From positions 1-22,513 of the IMG/VR virus record IMGVR_UViG_3300021442_000203: a stretch of 22,513 nt of DNA. One strand, given 5' to 3'. Position 1 is the stretch's first letter, and every line of letters begins with the position of its first letter. Below the pieces are notes generated by a model. It was not told the origin of the DNA and made no database searches. It was given only the letters and a program-made list of their open reading frames with translations. The position numbers were made by a program, and so were the translations under genes. Source of the DNA: a virus. Of this stretch, positions 1-6,943 are shown piece after piece.

Positions 1-354
1 TCTTACCCAACCATATATAGTTTGTTCAATATTTATATCTCTGAACATCTCTTCGATAGTATCTCGGACACCATCATCTTCTGTTACTATATCAAAGTTA
101 TCTTTTACAGCATAAAAGCATGGAAGGTCTATTAATGTTCTTACAACAGGGTCTTGTAAATAAACATTCATATAAGTACGTGGAGCACCTATATGTGGTT
201 CAAAATCTCCTTTTCCTCTTACATTGTAACCGTTATTTTGAAGTTTGAGTCTTTTAATGACACCTGCTCCGAAATCTCGTGGGTCGTTCTCTTTGAAAGG
301 GGGATTAGCCCCCACATTTGCGAACCTTCTTCGCACTCTATCAATTATTGACAT
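1..354 (-). CDS. Portal protein, N-terminal part (truncated by window edge)
   Basis: The reading frame is open for 118 codons from the ATG to base 1, so only the N-terminus is visible. It follows the large terminase in the same direction, the usual place for a portal gene. The segment around residues 68-92 (DPVVRTLIDLPCFYAVKDNF) resembles the N-terminal region of phage portals in which a membrane-distal helix follows a conserved D-P-x-hydrophobic stretch. A portal forms the dodecameric ring through which the terminase pumps DNA into the capsid. The gene has its own TATA box inside the intergenic gap, so it may start a separate structural transcript. The call rests on position plus a weak pattern match; another head protein is possible. 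Confidence 0.6.
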   Translation of the reverse strand, partial: MSIIDRVRRRFANVGANPPFKENDPRDFGAGVIKRLKLQNNGYNVRGKGDFEPHIGAPRTYMNVYLQDPVVRTLIDLPCFYAVKDNFDIVTEDDGVRDTIEEMFRDINIEQTIYGWVR

Positions 355-383
355 GGCTAGTCACATATATATAAACCGAAAGG

Positions 384-394
384 AGTATATAAAG
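384..394 (-). promoter_or_regulatory. TATA box for the portal-like gene
   Basis: On the minus strand this reads CTTTATATACT, identical to the TATA elements elsewhere in the window, preceded by an A-rich BRE-like stretch. A start about 25 bp downstream would fall near 362, giving a leader of under 10 nt before the ATG at 354. It sits between the terminase stop and the portal start. Confidence 0.6.
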
Positions 395-400
395 ATTGTG

Positions 401-2113
401 CTAAAAGCGTATACCTTTATTAAGGCGATGAGAGCGAGCAGCTGTGGTTAAAACAGACTTTCCACTCCAATTTTGTTGTCTAGTGGGTGCTCTTCGTATT
501 CTATCGCTAGTACTTCCGCCTCTATTAGATGAGGCCACTCCTGCACCAGCAGGAAGCATAGATAAGGTAGCATGTAGCGCCATTACCGAACTATCACAAT
601 AATCATCGTGTTTTCCGGAAGGAGCTGCTATCTTTTCGGTCTTATTGGCTGCATCCATAGTATATTCAAGGTCTCTATGTTCTGCATACCATTTTAAAAT
701 TAATCTCTTTATATGAGGTTCTTGGCTTTCTGGATTAGGTACCTTTACTAGTTGTTGTTGGATATAGGAAACGTAATCTCTATATATCTGGGTCTTCGTC
801 CCTCTCGGACCACCCGTAAAAATGAAAGGTAGGAAATGTATCTGCGGACTACTATTTATACACTCTACCCTTAAGTCTTGTTCAATCGCACCGCCGATAC
901 CAGTACAATCCACAATAAGGCGCTTAGCGTGCAAACGATTACAGACGTCAATGATACGCTGACGCTGGTATGGAATATCGTGTCCACCACTTCTAGGACT
1001 GATTTCTTCAATGTATATAAGACGGGCAATATCTTGTCCACCATCCTCAGTAGCAAGTTTTTCCCTTGACCATCCGGTAATAACAGTAGAGTTAATAGAT
1101 TTCCCAACATCAACACCGACAGAAATTTCATTAGGAAGATTTCCTCGCTCGTCATCGAGAGTCTCTCTGGTCCACGGTTCGTATTCATCAAAACAGTCCC
1201 TTAATTTTTCTGGATTGAATATTTGCGATACACTCTCTACAAACTCACATTCGTATTCTGTCCTCCAGTAGATAGAATCTTCCCCCCATTCCGTCATCTT
1301 ATCTAACATTTCTAATTCAGTATAAGGAGGTGAATAAGCATCTCCTTGTTTAATTGCGTCTTTCCATGAAAACACCAATCTCGTGAAACTATTTTCATAA
1401 GCTTCTGAGTAGAGATATCTATACATATGATTCTCTTTTGACTTTGGTGTACCTAAATTTATGAACGGGGCCTTATTTGAAACTATCGCTGGTTCTACGT
1501 TATCTACGAATAAATGGTCATCAATTAGAGGACTTTCGTCCACAATACATAAAGTAGGGTGTTGTCCTCGTATAGCTTGTCCCTGATTACTAGGCGCTAA
1601 TGGAGCTCTACGCATCATTGTGCCCCCCTTCATGCGTATATGGGGCTTATTATGAAATTTATAATTGTCTACTAAGCTATCTAAAAATCTATTATCCTTA
1701 AAGTTTCTATAAACATAACCAAAGATTAATGCAGCTTGGTCTTCTGATGGAGCTAAGACAAATACTAAATCTCTAAATCTTTTAAAGAACATATAGATAG
1801 TTACAGCTACCGCAAGGGCATAAGATTTACCACTCCCTCGTGGAGCTAAGATAGCTAATTTACGCGGAAGACCATTATCAGGATGTGTTAAAGACTTAAC
1901 AATAATAGTTTCCTGAAGAGGTCTTAACTTTAAAGGCCGTTGTTTATTATCAATTAAATAGGTTTCACAAAAAGCTCTAACCAATTTAAGCATTTTGTCT
2001 TCAGAGAATCTACAACTTTCAAATATATTCTCTAACTCTTTTGAATCGTGTGCGCTTTTACCTGTCAGTGTCGCTTTCAGTTTCTTTGTCTCGTTTCTTA
2101 TCGCTTTCGTCAT
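401..2113 (-). CDS. terL: Terminase large subunit (DNA-packaging ATPase/nuclease)
   Basis: This is the motor that packages viral DNA into proheads and cuts concatemers. The ATPase half has a Walker A at residues 90-97 (APRGSGKS), a Walker B ending in acidic residues at 189-193 (CIVDE), and a coupling motif at 219-223 (NLGTP). The C-terminal RNase H-like nuclease half shows the expected acidic residues: D335 in GVDVGKS, D402 in IVDCTG and the HDDYCDS cluster at 502-508. At 570 aa it is a typical full-length two-domain TerL. A GGAGG Shine-Dalgarno lies nine bases before the ATG, which supports this start even though it overlaps the upstream gene by 56 bases. Confidence 0.95.
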   Translation of the reverse strand: MTKAIRNETKKLKATLTGKSAHDSKELENIFESCRFSEDKMLKLVRAFCETYLIDNKQRPLKLRPLQETIIVKSLTHPDNGLPRKLAILAPRGSGKSYALAVAVTIYMFFKRFRDLVFVLAPSEDQAALIFGYVYRNFKDNRFLDSLVDNYKFHNKPHIRMKGGTMMRRAPLAPSNQGQAIRGQHPTLCIVDESPLIDDHLFVDNVEPAIVSNKAPFINLGTPKSKENHMYRYLYSEAYENSFTRLVFSWKDAIKQGDAYSPPYTELEMLDKMTEWGEDSIYWRTEYECEFVESVSQIFNPEKLRDCFDEYEPWTRETLDDERGNLPNEISVGVDVGKSINSTVITGWSREKLATEDGGQDIARLIYIEEISPRSGGHDIPYQRQRIIDVCNRLHAKRLIVDCTGIGGAIEQDLRVECINSSPQIHFLPFIFTGGPRGTKTQIYRDYVSYIQQQLVKVPNPESQEPHIKRLILKWYAEHRDLEYTMDAANKTEKIAAPSGKHDDYCDSSVMALHATLSMLPAGAGVASSNRGGSTSDRIRRAPTRQQNWSGKSVLTTAARSHRLNKGIRF

Positions 2114-2405
2114 CTGTTAAATCCTCCAAGAAACTAGCAAACCCTTCAGTCCGCTGTTCCACTACCGTAGGTATCTCTATGTTTAATGCTCTGAATTCCG
2201 TATGTATGTCACGAACGATTGAATTTCTTTGGCGCAAGAGCTCTGTTCGTAAGTTAACATCCCGAATATGTAAAGAAATTTCTTCCCACAAAATGTCTTC
2301 AAGAGTAAGATTGCGAGCCAGCAAGCGTACAAGTTCTTTATGACGTGCATATTCTTGTTCTCCTACTCGCTGGCGTAACCGCTGCTCATAATCGTCTTCG
2401 TTCAA
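2058..2405 (-). CDS. Small charged helical protein, candidate terminase small subunit
   Basis: A 115-aa, highly charged and predicted helical protein ends in an acidic/basic tail (DDESDKKRDKETESD) and sits directly before the large terminase. Small terminase subunits often occupy this slot, recognise the packaging site and are poorly conserved, so the assignment is by position only. There is no clear helix-turn-helix. Translation appears to start at TTG within a TTGA overlap with the upstream stop codon, since there is no ATG in frame and no obvious Shine-Dalgarno; this implies re-initiation by ribosomes finishing the upstream gene. A head-associated scaffold-like protein is the main alternative. 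Confidence 0.55.
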   Translation of the reverse strand: MNEDDYEQRLRQRVGEQEYARHKELVRLLARNLTLEDILWEEISLHIRDVNLRTELLRQRNSIVRDIHTEFRALNIEIPTVVEQRTEGFASFLEDLTDDESDKKRDKETESDTDR

Positions 2406-2845
2406 AGAGTCTTTGCGCTAGCAAAAGCTGCTTTGGTTTCTGCTTTGACCGCGGCAACAAATTTGTCGTCGTTCTGGTCCCATACAGATAGTATTACGTT
2501 TTTGAGCATTGCATCTTTTACATGCTTTTGTGCTAGAACATCTAGCTTCTCATAAGCCTTTAACTGGGCAGACGTTAAATGTACCTCGATTAATTTATGT
2601 ATCTCGGCTTCGTGGCTCTTCATATAAGAACCTCCGAATTTATATATTAACGCTTTTACAGCTGGCTGTGTGTATGCAATATAAGCAACAAGTGCTCCTA
2701 TGACTGCTACCGCGAGCATGAGCTCAGGTGAATCACTTAATGCATCCAATATACCATCTATCATTCCAGATTCGCTTACTTCGTCAGCAGTAACGTTATC
2801 TAGAGTCTCGTTAGTTGCTGGTTCGTTTGTCGTATTATTTGACAT
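2402..2845 (-). CDS. Single-span membrane protein, unknown function
   Basis: I choose the ATG at 2845 (AAGGA Shine-Dalgarno just upstream) over a GTG nine codons earlier, giving 147 aa. The N-terminus is hydrophilic and rich in Asn, Thr and Glu. One hydrophobic helix (LMLAVAVIGALVAYIAY) lies around residues 43-59, followed by about 80 residues of mostly helical, Ala/Lys-rich sequence. The stop overlaps the next gene's TTG start. It is the first gene after an internal promoter with a palindrome beside its TATA box. The single span and the packaging-gene context would fit a virion membrane-interacting, lysis or scaffold-like role, but no family is recognised. Confidence 0.6.
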   Translation of the reverse strand: MSNNTTNEPATNETLDNVTADEVSESGMIDGILDALSDSPELMLAVAVIGALVAYIAYTQPAVKALIYKFGGSYMKSHEAEIHKLIEVHLTSAQLKAYEKLDVLAQKHVKDAMLKNVILSVWDQNDDKFVAAVKAETKAAFASAKTL

Positions 2846-2930
2846 ATTTTTTCCTTTTTTTGGGGCTCCCACGGTGACGCTTGCGTTAAGTGTCCTGTGG
2901 TGCCTTGGCCCTTCTGTGAGAGCCTATACA

Positions 2931-2957
2931 TAGTAGGACCCCCTACTATATAAAGCT
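2931..2957 (-). promoter_or_regulatory. TATA box with adjacent 7-bp palindrome (operator-like)
   Basis: On the minus strand AGCTTTATATAG (2946-2957) is a TATA element with a purine-rich upstream flank. Immediately downstream is an inverted repeat, TAGTAGG-ACCC-CCTACTA on the plus strand (2931-2948), lying between TATA and the expected start near 2925. An archaeal repressor bound here would block polymerase recruitment. The implied leader to the ATG at 2845 is about 80 nt, unusually long for this window. Confidence 0.5.
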
Positions 2958-2960
2958 TAC

Positions 2961-3149
2961 TTAGAGGTTATCCGTTACCCACGTTTTTGTATCATTGAGG
3001 AGGGTACATCGACCTATATAATTAGCTACCTTAGTTTCATCATTACTCTCACTCATACTTCCTGTAGACATAAGAGAACTTAACTTGGTTTCAGTGTCAG
3101 CTAAGTCTGCCTCTATTGTGGCAATAATTTCTGCTTTTGTTATACTCAT
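2961..3149 (-). CDS. Small acidic helical protein, unknown function
   Basis: A 62-aa protein rich in Thr, Ser, Asp and Glu. The N-terminal half (residues 1-29) looks like one amphipathic helix. Its ATG overlaps the stop of the upstream 38-aa basic gene (ATGA), and an AGGAAG Shine-Dalgarno lies inside that gene, so the pair should be co-translated. It is the last gene before the intergenic promoter at about 2950. I recognise no family. Position in a run of small genes upstream of the packaging genes suggests a minor virion or assembly protein. Confidence 0.6.
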   Translation of the reverse strand: MSITKAEIIATIEADLADTETKLSSLMSTGSMSESNDETKVANYIGRCTLLNDTKTWVTDNL

Positions 3150-3262
3150 TTCTTTTTCTTCCTAAGTTTGCCATCTTTAGCACGATAAGCTTTTTCACCC
3201 TTTTTAACTCTACGTTTCTTGGGTTTCTTACGTGGAACTCCGTTCTTATTCTTTCTTACCAT
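3146..3262 (-). CDS. Tiny highly basic protein (38 aa)
   Basis: MVRKNKNGVPRKKPKKRRVK begins a 38-residue protein in which more than half the residues are Lys or Arg. The composition points to nucleic-acid binding, for example a DNA-condensing virion peptide. It starts 17 bases inside the end of the upstream basic gene in another frame and its stop overlaps the following ATG, so it is embedded in a coupled chain. A chance open frame in A-rich sequence is the alternative, but the overlap on both sides and the ordered start/stop spacing favour a real gene. Confidence 0.6.
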   Translation of the reverse strand: MVRKNKNGVPRKKPKKRRVKKGEKAYRAKDGKLRKKKK

Positions 3263-3515
3263 TCTTTTTCTTCTTTAAAGAAGGATACGCTTTGAGTACT
3301 GCCTTTTTGATACCAGCTGGGTTTGGCGCATTATGTGCCAGCTTAAGAGCTGATTTAGCTCTCTTCTTAGTATTAATAGGGTAGCTACCTTTAGGTGCTC
3401 CTCCTGATGGGCCAGCGAATTTACTAACGTTAGGATAATCTCCTACGTTTGAACCTCCGGGCTTCTTTCTTGCTTCCGCTTGACGACGTTTTTTAGATTT
3501 AGCGTTGTAAGCCAT
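3246..3515 (-). CDS. Small basic phage-type protein with SYPINTKKRAKSAL motif
   Basis: An 89-aa basic protein. A central Gly/Pro/Ser-rich linker (residues 20-43) is followed by SYPINTKKRAKSALKLAHNA and a Lys-rich end. Sequences of the type YPI-x-T-x-x-RA-x-x-AL-x2-AH-NAP are familiar from small proteins in marine tailed-phage structural regions, where their function is unknown. Probably a DNA-interacting virion or assembly protein. The start is three bases past the upstream stop (3518). The 38-aa basic protein overlaps its end in another frame. Confidence 0.65.
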   Translation of the reverse strand: MAYNAKSKKRRQAEARKKPGGSNVGDYPNVSKFAGPSGGAPKGSYPINTKKRAKSALKLAHNAPNPAGIKKAVLKAYPSLKKKKNGKKE

Positions 3516-3517
3516 AC

Positions 3518-3769
3518 TTAACCGTGGTCTGCGTATTTAGTTTTAGAATGTTGTTTCTTACCTATGTGGTGTCCATGATGTTCACGGCGCGCTATCTCTG
3601 ATTCAGTTACATCTCTAATTTGTTTAAGAGCTGTCTCTTTAGATATAGCATGATGTTCAAGAGCGTGAGTTTTACCACCGACGTGGCTGTAAACCTTTTC
3701 ACCTTGTCCGCTCTTTCTCATTGTAAGAGTTTTATCTATATTGTATTTCTTATTTTGATTTTCTGCCAT
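3518..3769 (-). CDS. Small His-rich protein, unknown function
   Basis: I choose the ATG at 3769, with AAGGAATAAT directly upstream, instead of an in-frame start twelve codons earlier that lies inside the preceding gene. The 83-aa product is basic and unusually rich in histidine (THALEHH at about 34-40 and REHHGHH at about 61-67). The histidine clusters could bind metal, but no known motif is formed. The upstream gene ends one base before the start, so the two are surely co-translated. No family recognised. Confidence 0.6.
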   Translation of the reverse strand: MAENQNKKYNIDKTLTMRKSGQGEKVYSHVGGKTHALEHHAISKETALKQIRDVTESEIARREHHGHHIGKKQHSKTKYADHG

Positions 3770-3770
3770 A

Positions 3771-3974
3771 TTATTCCTTTTTGTGTAATAATTCCAGTAT
3801 ATCATTTAGCTTAGACAAAGTAGAATTAAATCCATTGTCATTCTCATTTTGATAATTCATATTGATAAAGTTCTGCTTATCTATTTTATCTAAGATTGTT
3901 TTAGTGCAACAACAGTCGCAACATGCTTTTTCTTCTGAGGGCTCAGCCCCATCGTCCACAATATCGTCAGCCAT
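3771..3974 (-). CDS. Small acidic protein with CCDCCC cluster
   Basis: A 67-aa protein with an acidic N-terminus (MADDIVDDGAEPSEE), then KACCDCCCTK at residues 16-25, then an amphipathic helix (about 50-65) of the kind that forms coiled coils. Five cysteines in six residues is unusual; it could bind a metal, form disulfides, be lipidated, or dock to a membrane. A related KACCC element occurs at the C-terminus of the 48-aa protein two genes upstream. The ATG has a GGAGACGAG Shine-Dalgarno within the end of the upstream gene. Confidence 0.65.
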   Translation of the reverse strand: MADDIVDDGAEPSEEKACCDCCCTKTILDKIDKQNFINMNYQNENDNGFNSTLSKLNDILELLHKKE

Positions 3975-3976
3975 GA

Positions 3977-4384
3977 TTACTCGTCTCCTTTCCTATCATA
4001 CTTTGCAGTATAAACATCCATTGGGTCACTCTCTTGATTCTGGGCACCGTATTCGCGGTCTCCTCGTTCGTGACTCTCTTTCATATCTTCTAGATATTCT
4101 TGAGTAGGAATGTAGGCTAGACTATAAGTCGTACCATCATATACTTCTCTAATTGCGGGCTTATCTTTATTTTCTTCGGCAATACTATCGTAGCTGGTGA
4201 TAGGTTTATGAGAGGCTGCTGCCATCTCATTAATCTCACGTTGGCTTGGTTTTTCCCAGTCTAGGGTCTTTGCGTACTCTTCTGACCAGTGTTCTCCTTT
4301 AAACAATCCTCCTGCGGATGAGTCCACAGGTTTCTTGTCCGATTGGTTACCTTGATATTTTTCATATAGTTCTTTCGTTGGCAT
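3977..4384 (-). CDS. Hydrophilic protein of unknown function in structural region
   Basis: The start used is ATG 4384, preceded by CAGGAG at a good distance; the longer in-frame extension lies in the upstream gene. The 135-aa product is hydrophilic, starts MPTKELYEKYQGNQ and has an acidic, Tyr-rich C-terminus. No transmembrane segment, signal or enzyme motif is seen. It begins two bases after the upstream 48-aa gene stops. Its setting among small virion-type genes suggests a minor structural or assembly role. Confidence 0.6.
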   Translation of the reverse strand: MPTKELYEKYQGNQSDKKPVDSSAGGLFKGEHWSEEYAKTLDWEKPSQREINEMAAASHKPITSYDSIAEENKDKPAIREVYDGTTYSLAYIPTQEYLEDMKESHERGDREYGAQNQESDPMDVYTAKYDRKGDE

Positions 4385-4386
4385 TT

Positions 4387-4533
4387 TTATTCTCCTGAGC
4401 AGCAACATGCTTTGTTGTTCTCTGCTTGTACCTGCTCGCTTGTAGGCATATTTATAATTACCTCTAATGCTTTTATCTTCACTTCCATTTGTTGTACCTG
4501 TTCATACAGTTCTCTCACTTCGTAGTCGTTCAT
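4387..4533 (-). CDS. 48-aa coiled-coil protein with C-terminal CCC motif
   Basis: The frame encodes an N-terminal heptad-like helix (VRELYEQVQQMEVKIKALEV, about residues 6-25), a short linker, and a C-terminus ending KACCCSGE. The ATG overlaps the stop of the two-helix membrane protein (ATGA), and the stop precedes the next ATG by two bases, so it fits exactly between its neighbours. The Cys-rich end mirrors KACCDCCC in the 67-aa protein nearby. The function is unknown; a lipid-anchored or membrane-docking peptide acting with the holin-like protein is one possibility. Confidence 0.65.
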   Translation of the reverse strand: MNDYEVRELYEQVQQMEVKIKALEVIINMPTSEQVQAENNKACCCSGE

Positions 4534-4853
4534 TTTTTTGTTTCCTCTTCGTGTTCATGGTCATCCCCATTACGGAATGTACCTTTTCTTGTTTGTTCTA
4601 TCTGACTGTTCTGTTGAGCAGTCCATAATTCTAATACCTTATATATAATAACTAAGGCTGGAGAACCTATAATCAGTAATACCGACTTATAAGATTCTAT
4701 ATCTTCTACTATTTCTGGATGGCGAAATGCCATCGTAACGAGAAATACAGATAGTCCTACCCACGCCATTACGACAGGTGCTGCTACTAACATCATCATG
4801 AAGTTAGCGAAATTCCCGTCAGGGTTTGCTGCGTCTTTTTTATGATTGGTCAT
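4530..4853 (-). CDS. Two-helix membrane protein, holin-like
   Basis: A 107-aa protein with a short charged N-terminus, two strongly hydrophobic segments (about residues 18-42 and 58-74) joined by an acidic loop, and a highly charged C-terminal tail ending in His/Glu/Lys. This size and topology is typical of class II holins, which permeabilise the host membrane at lysis. It overlaps coiled-coil genes on both sides (14 bases upstream, four bases downstream), reminiscent of lysis cassettes. No endolysin is seen next to it, and a virion membrane protein is an equally fair reading. Confidence 0.5.
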   Translation of the reverse strand: MTNHKKDAANPDGNFANFMMMLVAAPVVMAWVGLSVFLVTMAFRHPEIVEDIESYKSVLLIIGSPALVIIYKVLELWTAQQNSQIEQTRKGTFRNGDDHEHEEETKK

Positions 4854-4983
4854 GTTTCTGTTCCTCCTTTAATTTTTTATAATCATCTGCTGTTGACCTT
4901 ATTACAAGTGTTCTTAGGTCGTCGAGTTCCGACAATATTGTATCTAATTTAGTTGTGAGCTGTATCATATCTTTAGCCTTCAT
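4840..4983 (-). CDS. 47-aa coiled-coil protein
   Basis: MKAKDMIQLTTKLDTILSEL begins a 47-residue protein that is nearly all amphipathic helix with Leu/Ile at heptad spacing. Its ATG overlaps the stop of the 317-aa repeat protein (ATGA) and its end overlaps the two-helix membrane protein by 14 bases. Such tight overlap on both sides supports a real, co-translated gene. It may partner with the flanking membrane proteins. No family recognised. Confidence 0.6.
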   Translation of the reverse strand: MKAKDMIQLTTKLDTILSELDDLRTLVIRSTADDYKKLKEEQKHDQS

Positions 4984-5933
4984 TGGCCCTCCACTCTTAT
5001 CATTGGTATATCAAACTGTTGTTGAAAGATATATTCTTCATCTACATCGTCCCATACGAGTAATGCTACCCACATCGACCATGTACCTTCTGTCTCATTG
5101 AGTTCCTCAAAAGTAAAATTAAACCAGTGATAGTCCCAGTCCACACCATTAACTGTTAAATATAAATCAGTCCAGTTATAATCACCAGACTCTTCATGCC
5201 ATACGTCTACATAAACTAATACAGACGTACTATAATCGCTACAGTCGGTATCTATATCTGTTAATACGGATATACCATCTGCATCTGGGTCTACCCAGAA
5301 GACAGACATATTATCTGTCTCTTCGTTATACCAACCGGGATAAAAGTGTACCGATGTGTGGTTCCCGTGTTCTTCTTCATATTCATCCTCGTAATCACAT
5401 GAACCATCATCTTCAGTAGCTTTATCATCATAATTATTAGCTTCTATATCTGTACAACCATAAATGGACGCAGTTTCGTTTCCGTTACCATTTGTACCAT
5501 TTGGGTTGTCATTTAAAACCACACAACGACCATCGTCATGCGTAGCATTGGGTTGATGATTCTCAGCTTCGGGATTAGTACATCCATAAATAATAATTAA
5601 GAAATTACAACTTCCATCGTCAAAAGTAGCTTTAGGGTTATAATTAGTTGCATCATATTGTAAACAACCTCCTACTGGTCCTTCTTCTTCAGGATTGAAG
5701 TAATCACTTAGAATTGTCATATTGGCGCCACCACTGAGAAGGGCTAACATCATTACTGCTAGTATAGCACCTATCTTTTGCCCTACTTTAGTTTCTCCTA
5801 TCTTATCGGCAGCCTTGCCTATAGTTTCAAAAAGCTTCTCCTCTTCATCAGGTTTCTTGGAGCCTCCTATGCCTAGGATTTCGCGTTCCTCGTCAGAAAT
5901 CACGTTTATGGCTCCATAATCGTCGCGCGCCAT
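4980..5933 (-). CDS. Membrane-anchored acidic surface protein with three GC...DDGSC repeats
   Basis: The 317-aa protein has a hydrophilic N-terminus of about 55 residues, one transmembrane helix (about 56-70, ILAVMMLALLSGGA) and a large acidic ectodomain. Between about residues 89 and 180 lie three copies of the repeat GC-x3-A-x-NY/H-x-PxAT-x-DDGSC, a Cys-paired element common in secreted proteins of marine microbes. The C-terminal 120 residues are rich in Trp, Tyr and Asp and look like a beta-sandwich. Nine N-x-S/T sequons lie after the membrane helix, fitting archaeal N-glycosylation. It is probably a virion surface or host-interaction protein. Its TATA box predicts transcription starting almost at the ATG, so the mRNA would be leaderless. 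Confidence 0.7.
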   Translation of the reverse strand: MARDDYGAINVISDEEREILGIGGSKKPDEEEKLFETIGKAADKIGETKVGQKIGAILAVMMLALLSGGANMTILSDYFNPEEEGPVGGCLQYDATNYNPKATFDDGSCNFLIIIYGCTNPEAENHQPNATHDDGRCVVLNDNPNGTNGNGNETASIYGCTDIEANNYDDKATEDDGSCDYEDEYEEEHGNHTSVHFYPGWYNEETDNMSVFWVDPDADGISVLTDIDTDCSDYSTSVLVYVDVWHEESGDYNWTDLYLTVNGVDWDYHWFNFTFEELNETEGTWSMWVALLVWDDVDEEYIFQQQFDIPMIRVEGQ

Positions 5934-5954
5934 AGATATTTTCTACACCGCGCA

Positions 5955-5965
5955 AGTATATAAAG
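5955..5965 (-). promoter_or_regulatory. TATA box for the GC-repeat surface protein (leaderless mRNA)
   Basis: On the minus strand GCAATCTTTATATACT matches the portal promoter (ACAATCTTTATATACT) almost exactly. A start 25 bp downstream of the TATA centre falls near 5934, at the ATG itself. It sits in the short gap after the nuclease gene and would give late structural genes their own transcript. Confidence 0.6.
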
Positions 5966-5971
5966 ATTGCC

Positions 5972-6943
5972 CTAATCAAACTCAGGAAACTGTTCTTGGT
6001 TTTCCAATTCAATTAGGAGTTTGGACTGCTTAGAGATATCTTCATAGTTTTCCTTCTTCTTCTTGTATTTAGGTTCCCACTTTGGTATTACCACGTCACA
6101 TGGCCCACCGTTGTGTTGTTTATTGAATGAACACCACTTACAGAGATTCTGAGGCACTTGTTCATATCGGTCCTCATATTCTTCACGTTCCTTTATACAA
6201 TCATGTACCATCTTGATTATATCTTTAGCTTCATCAAGCACTTGCTGATTAACCTTAACAAAGAATGTATCATCAAAGCGGAGATAGTTAACGCCCACAA
6301 ATTTCGGCATCTCGCCCATCTCTAATGTGTACAAGAATGCATATATAATCAACTGGCGATAATATTCCTCTGGAAGGTATGCACCATAGCGCTTACTGGT
6401 CTTGTAGTCCAGCAAAGTTGTACCACCATCGAAATCATTACATACTACGTCAACAACTCCTACTATAGCATACTCTGAAGACTTAACCCACTTTTCAGCA
6501 TACTTAGGAGCTACTGCATTCCAAGCTTGATACTTATTTTTGAATATTTTCCATTTTACCATTTCTGTTAATTTTTTATCAACAGACTTAACAAAATTCT
6601 GCAATAAATCCTCAGTCTCAACATACATAGCATTCATCTCTTCTTCGGTGTGTATTTCCCACAGCCATTTATGTTTACCTATCTTTTCTTCCCAGCCTGT
6701 TTCAAACTGTTCTTGAACCCATTGAGCGGGTCCACCCTTCTCCCATTGGGGTAAGGTTTTAAATTTATTCTTAAATAAGTTCTCTAATACTTTGTGTACT
6801 AATGTACCACGAAACAAGTGAATTGTTTTCTTCTCAGGTATCTTTGCTATATATTTATAATAAAATTCCCTAGGGCATTTCATATACGTATTTATTTTAC
6901 TAGGGCTCAGCCTCATGTGACTTGCGGTCCATTTAGTTTCCAT
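5972..6943 (-). CDS. PD-(D/E)XK nuclease, Cas4/RecB family, with Fe-S cysteines
   Basis: A 323-aa nuclease of the RecB/Cas4/AddB class. It has an N-terminal LSPSKINTYMKCPREFYYKY containing C23, the FRGTLVH motif with H50, D165 in the VGVVDVV strand, D179-Y-K181 (LLDYKTSK) and Q197 (YRQL). Three C-terminal cysteines C268, C271 and C282 (CKWC...C) combine with C23 as the expected 4Fe-4S ligands. It is longer than stand-alone Cas4 (about 200 aa). It likely cuts or resects DNA during replication, recombination or packaging; an anti-defence role is possible. Its ATG overlaps the end of the oxygenase gene by 11 bases; an internal ATG at residue 10 is an alternative start. Confidence 0.9.
   Translation of the reverse strand: METKWTASHMRLSPSKINTYMKCPREFYYKYIAKIPEKKTIHLFRGTLVHKVLENLFKNKFKTLPQWEKGGPAQWVQEQFETGWEEKIGKHKWLWEIHTEEEMNAMYVETEDLLQNFVKSVDKKLTEMVKWKIFKNKYQAWNAVAPKYAEKWVKSSEYAIVGVVDVVCNDFDGGTTLLDYKTSKRYGAYLPEEYYRQLIIYAFLYTLEMGEMPKFVGVNYLRFDDTFFVKVNQQVLDEAKDIIKMVHDCIKEREEYEDRYEQVPQNLCKWCSFNKQHNGGPCDVVIPKWEPKYKKKKENYEDISKQSKLLIELENQEQFPEFD

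Noticed and set aside
2846-2872. GTG start of the single-span membrane protein
   Set aside because: ATG 2845 has AAGGA at suitable spacing and better codon context; GTG start not needed.
4385-4408. Longer start for the 135-aa gene
   Set aside because: The extension lies inside the upstream 48-aa gene and has no ribosome site; ATG 4384 follows CAGGAG.
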